Of a DNA stretch of 64,000 bases, positions 44,625 to 52,678 are shown one piece after another. The notes under the pieces were generated by a model. It saw only the letters and a list, made by a program, of their open reading frames with translations, was not told where the DNA came from and searched no databases. Source of the DNA: Flavobacteriales bacterium. GTDB taxonomy: Bacteria; Bacteroidota; Bacteroidia; Flavobacteriales; UBA7312. The number at the start of each line of letters is the position of its first letter. Within the stretch, counting starts at the first letter, position 1. Location: the NCBI GenBank assembly GCA_016779935.1, contig JADHMQ010000009.1:1-64000 (forward strand), written 5' to 3'. Position numbers and translations under genes: made by a program.

Positions 44625-45911
44625 ATGAATGTATTAGTATTAGGTTCAGGCGGTCGAGAACATGCCCTAAGTTGGAAAATTTCACAGAGTAGTTTGTGTG
44701 AAAAGCTCTTCATAGCACCAGGAAATGCAGGCACCAATTCGGTCGGACAAAATGTAAACATAAGTGTCAATGATTTTCTTACTATCAAAACATTTGTCTT
44801 AGAAAACGATATTGATATGGTCGTAGTTGGTCCTGAAGACCCTTTAGTAAATGGCATTTACGACTTCTTCCAAAACGATAGTGCATTGAACGATATTTGC
44901 CTTATTGGACCATCCAAAGAAGGGGCAAAATTGGAAGGCAGTAAAGATTACTCCAAGCGGTTTATGATGCGTCATAATATTCCTACTGCGGCTTATGGCA
45001 GCTACACGTCTGAAACGCTTAAGGAAGGATGTGATTTTCTAGAAACACTCAAGCCGCCCTATGTTCTAAAAGCAGACGGTTTGGCAGCAGGAAAAGGAGT
45101 GTTAATTCTTGACGATTTAGAGATTGCCAAAACTGAACTTAAGGCCATGCTTACCGAAGCAAAATTTGGCAAAGCCAGTTCCAAAGTAGTTATTGAAGAA
45201 TTTTTGGACGGTATTGAATTGTCAGTATTCGTACTTACGGACGGGAAAAATTATAAAGTTTTGCCATCTGCCAAAGATTATAAGCGTATTGGAGAAGGGG
45301 ATAAAGGGTTAAACACTGGTGGAATGGGAGCCATTTCACCTGTACCATTTGCCGATAGTATTTTCATGGAAAAAGTAGAAAATACCATAATTAAGCCAAC
45401 CATTTTTGGATTGCAAGAAGAAAACATTGACTATAAAGGCTTTGTGTTTATTGGGCTAATGAATGTAGGCGGAGAGCCTTTCGTTATAGAGTATAATGTG
45501 CGTATGGGAGATCCTGAAACGGAAGTCGTTATCCCTAGAATAAAATCGGATTTACTGAATCTGTTTAGAGGTATTGCCAATGGTACATTTGGTGAGCAAG
45601 ATTTTTATGTGGATGAGGATGTAGCAACAACGGTAATGTTAGTTTCCGGCGGTTATCCAGAAAGCTATGAAAAAGGTAAAGAAATAGTTGGATTGGATGA
45701 GGTAGAAAACAGTCTAGTTTTTCATGCTGGAACTAAAGAGGATAATCAAAAAGTATTGACAAATGGCGGTCGCGTGATGGCACTAACATCCTTTGGAAGA
45801 ACGATGGAAGAGGCTTTAGAAAAATCATTTGATAACGCCAAAAAGATACACTTTGACGGCAAATATTTCCGAAGGGATATTGGCTTTGATCTAAAAGAGG
45901 AAAAGGTTTAA
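44625..45911 (+). CDS. purD: Phosphoribosylamine-glycine ligase
   Basis: The 428-residue ATP-grasp enzyme makes GAR, the second step of purine synthesis. The frame is open from 44583, but the ATG at 44625 begins at the family's normal N-terminus 'MNVLVLGSGGREHALSWKI' and follows the previous stop by one base. 'KADGLAAGKGVLI' (about 145) and 'EYNVRMGDPETEV' (about 285) are the nucleotide and metal sites. Confidence 0.97.
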   Translation: MNVLVLGSGGREHALSWKISQSSLCEKLFIAPGNAGTNSVGQNVNISVNDFLTIKTFVLENDIDMVVVGPEDPLVNGIYDFFQNDSALNDICLIGPSKEGAKLEGSKDYSKRFMMRHNIPTAAYGSYTSETLKEGCDFLETLKPPYVLKADGLAAGKGVLILDDLEIAKTELKAMLTEAKFGKASSKVVIEEFLDGIELSVFVLTDGKNYKVLPSAKDYKRIGEGDKGLNTGGMGAISPVPFADSIFMEKVENTIIKPTIFGLQEENIDYKGFVFIGLMNVGGEPFVIEYNVRMGDPETEVVIPRIKSDLLNLFRGIANGTFGEQDFYVDEDVATTVMLVSGGYPESYEKGKEIVGLDEVENSLVFHAGTKEDNQKVLTNGGRVMALTSFGRTMEEALEKSFDNAKKIHFDGKYFRRDIGFDLKEEKV

Positions 45912-46075
45912 GCTTCTCCGTTTCTTTTGAAGGCTACCAATTTGCCAGTCCAGTAAATAAACAATACAGAAATGACAATAATTGCTAATACATTAGGTAC
46001 ATTTCCAAGAGTTGGCATGATTGTCCAGATGCTTGAAAATAAATCGCCGATACTGTTCCAAAAAGTTGACCACAT
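45908..46075 (-). CDS. 55-residue single-pass membrane protein, DUF6341-like
   Basis: The minus strand between purD and the DUF6427 gene encodes MWSTFWNSIGDLFSSIWTIM… followed by a hydrophobic helix (about 29-43, VLAIIVISVLFIYW) and a basic tail ending FKRNGEA. The start codon is at 46075 and the stop overlaps the purD stop by 4 bases. The pattern (amphipathic front, one helix ending 'YW', polar tail) resembles DUF6341, encoded beside DUF6427 and pur genes in Flavobacteriia. The family assignment is from memory of context. Confidence 0.65.
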   Translation of the reverse strand: MWSTFWNSIGDLFSSIWTIMPTLGNVPNVLAIIVISVLFIYWTGKLVAFKRNGEA

Positions 46076-46121
46076 AGTTGATAAAATATAATTTCTGCAA
46101 AATTAGAACAATCATTTAAAA

Positions 46122-47087
46122 ATGCTAGTAAAAACACTGAAAACAAATAAACCATCGGCATTTATTTCGTTCTTCGTACTATCGTTGTGTTTGTTCATAT
46201 TGGATTTTATAGCCTCCCCTTCTTTACAATTGGAATCCAATCATCCTATCTTCTCTTCAGTCGCATTATTTTTTAATACAAACACTTGGCTTAGCTACAC
46301 CCTTGTTTTTGTAATAGGATTGCTTATTGCTATGGGCTGGAACAATCTTTTGACCGACAGAGGAGTATTCAAAAACATAACCATTTTACCGGCATTTATT
46401 CTTGTGTTAATGAGCTCAGTGTTTGATATTTCAGCAATATGGGTGAGTTATTTTATAATGTTGTTTGTCTTAAATAAACTCATGTCTATTTACCAGAAAA
46501 GCAAACCTTATGCAAGCTTGTTTGACAGTGGCTTTCTGATTGGCTTATCCACTATCATTTACCCCCTTTCAATATTGTTCTTTTTACTAATATTAGTTGC
46601 GGTTTTTATTTATTCGACTATAAATTGGCGGTATTTTCTAATTCCACTTTTGGGACTTCTAACGCCTTTTTTATTTGCATTTACCTATGGCTATTATTTT
46701 GATGAGCTTAGCCTTTTAAGTCAGTATTTTTTTAATGCTTTTTCATTTGCATTACCTCTATTTGAGTGGAGTGTTGGCTTGGTCATTTGGAGCAGTGTTT
46801 TAGGCATAATATTTCTATTATCTTTTAAAGAAATGGTGGACTGGTTGGCAATGAAAAATTTACGTTCTCGAAAAGCCTTTTACTTATTCTTTGCTTATAG
46901 TGTTTGTGTATTTATAAGCTTATTTTTTAGTGCTTTTGATTGGAATCATCTTTTATTATTTGGCTTGCCCATGTCTGTATTGATTGCCAATTATTTTATG
47001 TTTTTGCATAAAAAGTGGTGGTATGAAGGATCGTTCATAGTGTTGATATTATCAACTATATATTTACATTTAGAGCCATTATTTTAG
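46122..47087 (+). CDS. DUF6427 polytopic membrane protein
   Basis: A 321-residue protein with about nine hydrophobic helices, beginning 'MLVKTLKTNKPSAFISFF'. The loop 'SKPYASLFDSGFLIGLSTIIYP' (about 126-147) is the recognisable part of the Bacteroidota-specific DUF6427. The function is unknown. It is divergent from the 55-residue membrane protein gene, 46 bp away, a pairing that seems to recur in this class. Confidence 0.8.
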   Translation: MLVKTLKTNKPSAFISFFVLSLCLFILDFIASPSLQLESNHPIFSSVALFFNTNTWLSYTLVFVIGLLIAMGWNNLLTDRGVFKNITILPAFILVLMSSVFDISAIWVSYFIMLFVLNKLMSIYQKSKPYASLFDSGFLIGLSTIIYPLSILFFLLILVAVFIYSTINWRYFLIPLLGLLTPFLFAFTYGYYFDELSLLSQYFFNAFSFALPLFEWSVGLVIWSSVLGIIFLLSFKEMVDWLAMKNLRSRKAFYLFFAYSVCVFISLFFSAFDWNHLLLFGLPMSVLIANYFMFLHKKWWYEGSFIVLILSTIYLHLEPLF

Positions 47088-47133
47088 CACTTAAATGTTT
47101 ACATTTGAAGTCTAATTTTAAACTATTAGTAAG

Positions 47134-47826
47134 ATGAAATTTGGTGTAGTTGTTTTCCCAGGGTCTAATTGTGATAAAGACATGATTTATGTTCTAGAAA
47201 CCCTTTATGGACAGAAAGTGGTAAGCCTTTGGCACAAAGACACTGACCTACAAAATTGTGATTTTATCGTCTTACCAGGCGGTTTTTCTTATGGAGATTA
47301 TTTACGCTCGGGAGCTATTGCTCGTTTCTCGCCTATTATGGAGAAAATAATAGAGTTTGCCAATAATGGTGGCTATGTTATGGGTGTATGTAATGGCTTT
47401 CAAATTTTATGTGAATCGGGGCTATTGCCTGGTGCTTTACTGCACAACAACAGCCATAAATTCATTTGCAAAAATGTGTATCTGTCCACACAAAATAAGA
47501 ATACGTGTCTAACTACAAGTGTAGAGGACAAAGTACTTTGTGTGCCTATTGCTCATGGTGAAGGGCGTTATTTTGCAGATGAGGGAACTTTAAAACAACT
47601 AAATGATAATGGTCAGGTCTTATTTAGATATTGCGATGAAGAAGGCAATATTACGCCTGAAAGTAATCCTAATGGTGCAGTAGAAAATATTGCTGGAGTG
47701 AGCAATGCAGCTGGTAATGTCTTTGGGATGATGCCACATCCAGAACGTGCTGCTGATAAGGAGTTAAGCAATACTGATGGAGGCTATATCTTTGAAAGTA
47801 TCATGAATACGCTTGTTGTTGCCTAG
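47134..47826 (+). CDS. purQ: FGAM synthase glutaminase subunit PurQ
   Basis: A 230-residue class I glutamine amidotransferase that supplies ammonia to PurL in purine synthesis. The nucleophile is Cys86 in GVCNGFQIL; His and Glu of the triad are in MMPHPERAAD near the C-terminus, and the oxyanion segment is LPGGFSYGDYLRSGAIA. The full length shows a separate PurQ, so the organism should have the small PurL/PurS form; those genes are not in the window. Confidence 0.95.
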   Translation: MKFGVVVFPGSNCDKDMIYVLETLYGQKVVSLWHKDTDLQNCDFIVLPGGFSYGDYLRSGAIARFSPIMEKIIEFANNGGYVMGVCNGFQILCESGLLPGALLHNNSHKFICKNVYLSTQNKNTCLTTSVEDKVLCVPIAHGEGRYFADEGTLKQLNDNGQVLFRYCDEEGNITPESNPNGAVENIAGVSNAAGNVFGMMPHPERAADKELSNTDGGYIFESIMNTLVVA

Positions 47827-47830
47827 TCAA

Positions 47831-48403
47831 TTATTTATAAAAATTCATTTCGTCGATATACTTATTTATCTTTTGGGGTAAGAAGTAACTGATTTCTTTT
47901 TTCTCACGAATACTCTTTCTAATAAATTCAGCAGAGATATCCATTAGAGGAGCCTTGGTCAATTGTACTTTCTCATGCTTTTCCATATCACACGCTTTAC
48001 AATAAGGTCTTGGGTAGACGTAAATATTGTGGTGCTCTAAAATGGACTCATGGTTTTTCCATTTGTCAAAATGAACAAGATTATCCTGTCCCATAATTAG
48101 TGCAAAGTCGATATCAGCATGTGCTTCTCTTAAATAGGTGAGGGTGTCAACGGTGTAAGATGGAATAGGCAAGTTAAACTCAATGTTGGAAGCCTGCATT
48201 TTGGGATCGTCTTCAACAGCAATACGGACAATAGTCAGTCGGTGTTGTTGGTCAAGTAAGCTTTCTTTCGTCTTAAATGGATTTTGTGGCGACACTACAA
48301 ACCATATTTTTTCAAGAGCAGTATGTTCTAGCATGTATTGTGCGATAGCCATATGCCCTATGTGAATGGGGTTAAACGAGCCGAAAAATAAACCTACTTT
48401 CAT
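47831..48403 (-). CDS. nadD: Nicotinate-nucleotide adenylyltransferase
   Basis: A 190-residue enzyme joining nicotinate mononucleotide and ATP in NAD synthesis. The nucleotidyltransferase motif 'GLFFGSFNPIHIGHMAIAQY' (4-23) includes the HxGH signature, and the C-terminal 'ISAEFIRKSIREKKEISYFL' holds the second signature (ISSTxxR-like). Overlaps gmk by 4 bases. Confidence 0.96.
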   Translation of the reverse strand: MKVGLFFGSFNPIHIGHMAIAQYMLEHTALEKIWFVVSPQNPFKTKESLLDQQHRLTIVRIAVEDDPKMQASNIEFNLPIPSYTVDTLTYLREAHADIDFALIMGQDNLVHFDKWKNHESILEHHNIYVYPRPYCKACDMEKHEKVQLTKAPLMDISAEFIRKSIREKKEISYFLPQKINKYIDEMNFYK

Positions 48404-48966
48404 TGTATGAATTCTCTAACAAGGTTTAATGATTCTTGGCAGGAATCTTCTAATGAGTCATTGACAACGGTGATGTCAAATTCGCTTTGATATTCCATTT
48501 CTGAGACTGCTTTAGACACTCTTTTATTTAGGCTTTCATCACTTTCAGTCCCTCTACTTCTTAAGCGTTCCTCTAAGGTTTCTAGAGATGGAGGGGCAAC
48601 AAAAATCGCTAATCCATTTTCTTTGAAATGATTTTTTAAAGCGATAGCTCCTTTTACATCAACATCAAAGATGATAACTTTTCCTTCTGCCCAAAGCCGT
48701 TCAACTTCTTCTATTAGAGTGCCATAAAACATATTGGAATAGACTTCCTCCCACTCTAAAAAGAGATTCTGATTTATACGGTTTTTAAATTCTTCTACAG
48801 ATAAAAAGTAGTAGTCTCTACCATCCTTTTCATTTTCTCTTGGAGATCTACTACAAGCAGAAATGGAAAAAGAAAGCTCAGGCATTTGTTCAAGTAGATG
48901 CTTGACAATAGTGGTTTTACCTGCACCAGAAGGTGCTGAAAAGATGACAGCTTTTTTATAAGACAT
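48400..48966 (-). CDS. gmk: Guanylate kinase
   Basis: A 188-residue kinase phosphorylating GMP. The P-loop is APSGAGKTTIVKHL (10-23); 'FSISACSRSPRENEKDGRDYYFLS' is its GMP-binding region, here with 'CSRSPRENE' in place of the usual 'TTRxPRxGE'. The lid and 'RLRSRGTES' segments are intact. Overlaps yicC by 11 bases. Confidence 0.96.
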   Translation of the reverse strand: MSYKKAVIFSAPSGAGKTTIVKHLLEQMPELSFSISACSRSPRENEKDGRDYYFLSVEEFKNRINQNLFLEWEEVYSNMFYGTLIEEVERLWAEGKVIIFDVDVKGAIALKNHFKENGLAIFVAPPSLETLEERLRSRGTESDESLNKRVSKAVSEMEYQSEFDITVVNDSLEDSCQESLNLVREFIQ

Positions 48967-49819
48967 TGAGAATTTGTTCTTTAATCTTTTCTAATTCGTC
49001 TTTCATTTTAACAACTTCTTGTTGCATAGTTGCGTCGTTTGACTTTGAACCAATGGTATTAATTTCTCTGCCAATTTCCTGACAAATAAATCCAAGTTTT
49101 TTACCTTGTGAACTCGTACTTTGCATTACCTCTATGAAGTAATTGAGGTGAAGATTTAAACGCGTAATTTCTTCAGTTATATCTAGTTTTTCGATATAAT
49201 AGATGAGCTCTTGCTCAAATCTATTTTCATCAACAGATATTTTTAGCTCGTCTATCTTTTCACGAATATTCCCTTTTATTTTTTCTATTCTACTTTTTTC
49301 GTAGGCTTCTATTTGATTGAGAGATGATCGGATATTTTCAATACGCAATTCAAAGTCTTCACCTAAAATGCGTCCTTCGTCGGCTCTGTAGTTTGTGATA
49401 GCGTCAATGGCTTGTGCAAGTAATGACTCTATTTGTTTCCATTCTAAGTCGTCTATTTCTTCTTTTTTACTTTTTAGAACATCTGGTAAACGCATTATAC
49501 TACTCATAATGTCGTCGGTGTTGTCAAGCTCATTGGCGATGCTTTTTAAGTCAGAATAATAGGCTTTGACGACTTCAGTATTGATAGTGGCAGATAGTTC
49601 AGAGTGCGTTTGTTCAACAAAAAGAGCAACATCGATTTTACCTCTATTTAGTGCTTGTCCTACGGATTTACGAATACTCAATTCCTTTTCTCTGTAAGAA
49701 GAAGGCATACGCACACTCATATCGATTTGTTTGCTATTGAGCGATTTAATTTCAATAGTCAGTTTTTTGTTCAGCGTATTGATTTCGGCTTTTCCAAAGC
49801 CTGTCATAGATAGGATCAT
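48956..49819 (-). CDS. YicC/YloC family endoribonuclease
   Basis: About 287 residues. The frame also opens at a TTG at 49840, but that codon is in the promoter box, and MILSMTGFGKAEI at 49819 is the normal YicC N-terminus. Conserved 'EIKSLNSKQIDMSVRMP' and the C-terminal 'GKKLGFICQEIGREINTIGSKSND' are present. Relatives are RNases implicated in small-RNA turnover. It leads the yicC-gmk-nadD run. Confidence 0.94.
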   Translation of the reverse strand: MILSMTGFGKAEINTLNKKLTIEIKSLNSKQIDMSVRMPSSYREKELSIRKSVGQALNRGKIDVALFVEQTHSELSATINTEVVKAYYSDLKSIANELDNTDDIMSSIMRLPDVLKSKKEEIDDLEWKQIESLLAQAIDAITNYRADEGRILGEDFELRIENIRSSLNQIEAYEKSRIEKIKGNIREKIDELKISVDENRFEQELIYYIEKLDITEEITRLNLHLNYFIEVMQSTSSQGKKLGFICQEIGREINTIGSKSNDATMQQEVVKMKDELEKIKEQILNVL

Positions 49820-49837
49820 ATTCTGCTTATTTGATGA

Positions 49838-49845
49838 CAAAGGTA
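49838..49845 (-). promoter_or_regulatory. -7 box (TACCTTTG) of yicC-gmk-nadD
   Basis: TACCTTTG matches TAnnTTTG, 18 bp before the ATG at 49819. It decides against the TTG start at 49840. Confidence 0.55.
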
Positions 49846-49853
49846 ATAAATTG

Positions 49854-50747
49854 CTATTCTTGAAGAGCTTTTGGCTTATGACTTACTAAATACACTCCAA
49901 AACAAATTAATAATGCCGATACTATTTTAACAAAATCGAGCTCATCGCTACTAGCAATAACGGCTACAATACTTGCTAAAACAGGCTGAAAATAAATATA
50001 GGTGCTTACGGTAGAGGGGTTGAGAGTCTTTAATCCATAAATATTGAACAGGTAAGCCAAAAAGGTGGTGCAAATCACTACAAAACCCACTTCCCACATT
50101 ATTACTGTTGGCATATTCTGCCAATCTATTGACTGAAATTCTGACCATCCAAAGGGGCTTACAAACAATAGTCCAAACAAAAACACCCAACTAATAACCG
50201 TAATAGGCTTGTATTTTTTCATCAAGGACTTTACCAAAACAAGATAAATAGCATATGAGGTAGCATTTATAAATACTAGGGCATTACCATAAAAATGCTC
50301 TTGACTTAGGGTAATATTACCACCGTTGGTAATAAGCGTTAATGCTCCAATAGCTCCTACTCCTATACCTAGCCATTTGCGTTTACTAAGGCTTTCTGTG
50401 GACATAAAACCTGCGAAAACCAACACCAATATGGGGTTGACAACCATTATTACTGCGGCATTGATAGGGGTAGTCAAATTAAGTCCTTCAAAAAATAACA
50501 TTTGATTGATTGCAACACCAAAGAGAGCACAAAGGGCTAAAAGTGGAATATCTTTCTTGGCGACTTTTTCATAAAAAAAGAATTTGTAACACAACCAAAA
50601 TAGCACAACAGCACCACTTACCCTTATAAAAATGAAGCCGAGAGGTTCTATATAAGTTGGCATCACATCTTTAGCAACAGTATAATTGATGCCGTAAATA
50701 AGATTGGCGCCAAATAAGGCTAAGTGAGCGAATAAATTTTTATTCAT
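49854..50747 (-). CDS. DMT superfamily (EamA) transporter
   Basis: A 297-residue protein with ten predicted membrane helices in two EamA halves ('LFGANLIYGINYTVAKDVMP' at the start of the first; 'NALVFINATSYAIYLVLVK' at the start of the second). It is probably a metabolite exporter; substrates in the family include amino acids and nucleotide-derived compounds. The start overlaps the ArsC-like gene by 8 bases. Confidence 0.93.
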   Translation of the reverse strand: MNKNLFAHLALFGANLIYGINYTVAKDVMPTYIEPLGFIFIRVSGAVVLFWLCYKFFFYEKVAKKDIPLLALCALFGVAINQMLFFEGLNLTTPINAAVIMVVNPILVLVFAGFMSTESLSKRKWLGIGVGAIGALTLITNGGNITLSQEHFYGNALVFINATSYAIYLVLVKSLMKKYKPITVISWVFLFGLLFVSPFGWSEFQSIDWQNMPTVIMWEVGFVVICTTFLAYLFNIYGLKTLNPSTVSTYIYFQPVLASIVAVIASSDELDFVKIVSALLICFGVYLVSHKPKALQE

Positions 50748-51087
50748 TAAGGCATTTTTTTAATGCTTCAATAGTCTTCTTACTGTTGCCTATAAAAATA
50801 GAATTATTGATAATAAAAACAGGACGTTTTAAAAAGGTGTCTTCTTCTAAAATTAGACGTTTGTAATCGTTTTCAGATAGGGATTTTTCTTTCAGTCCCA
50901 TGCTTTTGTACTTCATAGCCCGTCTGCTGAACAGAGATTCATAAGAGCCAGATAGATTTGCCATTTCATCAATTTGATGTTCAGTGATTTTTTCTTCTCT
51001 AATGTTTTGGCTTTCTCCTTGCCAATGGACATCTTCTAATATTCGTTGACACGTACCGCATTTAGCGAGGTGGTATGCTTTTTTCAT
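50740..51087 (-). CDS. ArsC/Spx-like thioredoxin-fold protein
   Basis: A 115-residue protein of the ArsC/YffB/Spx group. It has a CxxC motif in KCGTCQRIL (9-17), then 'ITEHQIDEMANLSG', 'LFSRRAMKYKSMGL' and 'EEDTFLKRPVFIINN', matching the family's cis-Pro region near 94. The classical arsenate reductase motif has one Cys in a different loop, so arsenate reduction is not assured; a glutathione- or thioredoxin-linked redox role is as likely. Confidence 0.88.
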   Translation of the reverse strand: MKKAYHLAKCGTCQRILEDVHWQGESQNIREEKITEHQIDEMANLSGSYESLFSRRAMKYKSMGLKEKSLSENDYKRLILEEDTFLKRPVFIINNSIFIGNSKKTIEALKKCLNE

Positions 51088-51091
51088 GTGT

Positions 51092-51107
51092 CAAAAATAC
51101 AAAACTA
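51092..51107 (-). promoter_or_regulatory. Two adjacent -7-like boxes before the ArsC-like gene
   Basis: On the minus strand TATTTTTG (51099-51092) and TAGTTTTG (51107-51100) both fit TAnnTTTG. The closer one is 4 bases from the ATG, implying a leaderless or very short-leader transcript if it is used. Confidence 0.4.
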
Positions 51108-51203
51108 AAAGACTTTCTTGAACGTATAAGATATTTTGTATGACAGTTTTGAGAAAAACAAAAAAAAGTAAAACTTTGTTGAAACCTTTTAAAATTATAA
51201 GTC

Positions 51204-52667
51204 ATGAAAAAAATTATTTTGCTTACAGCTGTGCTAATTACTTTTAGTGTATCGGCACAACCCCCAAACAATTACAATACCATTACTGATGTTACTTTTA
51301 CAGATGTAGATGGTCAAACCCATAACCTTTATAATTTGCTTGGCCAAGGCTATCGTGTAATTTTAGATTTTGGATTCATTGGCTGTGGTCCTTGTTCTGA
51401 TTGGTCGCAACATATTGGCCCTGAACTTTGGGATGAACATGGTCCAGACGGAGACAATACCCTACGGATATTTTATTTTGAAACAGGGGGACTTTATACT
51501 GATGATGAGGTAGAAAGCTATTATACGGGTTTAGGTGTTGAATATTCTATTACTAATCTTGATTTTACAGATACAGTTGAAAGTCAGTATCAAGCCTTTT
51601 TTGATGCTGGAATTTTAGATGGTGGATATCCCGTGCATATATATGTATGTCAAGATACTACCTACCGAGTGGATATTGGTTTTGCGTATCCACAATCATT
51701 ATATATTGCTGAGCATATTCTTGATAACAGTTGTAATGGTCAAGATGTACATTATAAAGATGTAGCGATGGTTGGTTTAGCACAACCTTTTTCTTATTGT
51801 AGTCAAAGTAGCGGACCAATTAGTTTTATTCCAAGGCTAAGAGTATATCATAATGGGGGGATTGAGTATACTACTGCACCGTCACCGAACCCGCCGCCAC
51901 AATCAGAGTTTTCCATAAATGATACTTTTTTGGTTAAAACGTATATCAATAATACCTATTTGAGAACGGATACTTTAGACCCTAACGATTGGGGTGATTT
52001 TGTAGACTTTTCTGATACTGCGGACGGTGATGATAACATAGGACAAGGTGTTGATTGGAGTTTTTTCTTACCCAGTTTAGAGGCGCAAGCTAATGACAGT
52101 GTTAAGTTCGAATTGTTGTATCCTGAAGATTCTTATATGCTGAACAACACTTATTCTTTTAAGGTAGAGCAAGAAGAGACAAAAACAGCATCAAGCAATC
52201 AATTTAGATTAGTTCTTGAGAACCCTTACATGTTTGTTTACCTTTACGCTGAAGGAGAGGTAGGAGGAGAGGATGGTCCTAGTCAAGAGATTAACATCCA
52301 AAATGGCTATGACACTTTAATCACTATCAATAATGGTCAGTGCTATGCCATGTCTGTAGTCGGTGTTCAAGCAGGTAATGCTTCTCTGATTCAATTCGAT
52401 AATAACGATACTATATTTCATCGCCCGATAGGTGGGGCTTACTTTGAATCCAAGCTCTATTATTTCAATGTAGACTCCACAGCAACTGCTGTTGATGAGT
52501 ATTTTAATACTAATACAGAAATATCACATATCCAATATTTTGATTTAATGGGTCGATTACAAGATGTTAAAAGCTACGACTTACTAGCTCAAGGTGTTTA
52601 CTTGAGGGTCATTTATTATACTGATGGGACATTTATTTCCGAGAAAATTTCTAAAATAATTAACTAA
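51204..52667 (+). CDS. Secreted thioredoxin-fold protein with CGPC motif and T9SS-type C-terminus
   Basis: A 487-residue protein with a signal peptide cut before Gln19 (SVSA/QPPN). A thioredoxin/redoxin domain spans about 28-190: 'FTDVDGQTHNLYNLLGQGY' is followed by FGFIGCGPCSDW with Cys61 and Cys64. Beta-sandwich-like modules follow ('SINDTFLVKTYINNTYLRTD' near 235), and the C-terminal about 60 residues resemble a divergent T9SS domain (…LAQGVYLRVIYYTD). Probably an extracytoplasmic redox protein, exported by T9SS. It is 11 bp upstream of a paralogue that lacks the active-site cysteines. Confidence 0.82.
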   Translation: MKKIILLTAVLITFSVSAQPPNNYNTITDVTFTDVDGQTHNLYNLLGQGYRVILDFGFIGCGPCSDWSQHIGPELWDEHGPDGDNTLRIFYFETGGLYTDDEVESYYTGLGVEYSITNLDFTDTVESQYQAFFDAGILDGGYPVHIYVCQDTTYRVDIGFAYPQSLYIAEHILDNSCNGQDVHYKDVAMVGLAQPFSYCSQSSGPISFIPRLRVYHNGGIEYTTAPSPNPPPQSEFSINDTFLVKTYINNTYLRTDTLDPNDWGDFVDFSDTADGDDNIGQGVDWSFFLPSLEAQANDSVKFELLYPEDSYMLNNTYSFKVEQEETKTASSNQFRLVLENPYMFVYLYAEGEVGGEDGPSQEINIQNGYDTLITINNGQCYAMSVVGVQAGNASLIQFDNNDTIFHRPIGGAYFESKLYYFNVDSTATAVDEYFNTNTEISHIQYFDLMGRLQDVKSYDLLAQGVYLRVIYYTDGTFISEKISKIIN

Positions 52668-52678
52668 ATCACATAATC

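Noticed and set aside
47134-47826. PurQ as a fragment broken off a large PurL
   Set aside because: The protein is full length for a stand-alone PurQ with intact catalytic Cys, His and Glu, and no PurL remnant adjoins it.
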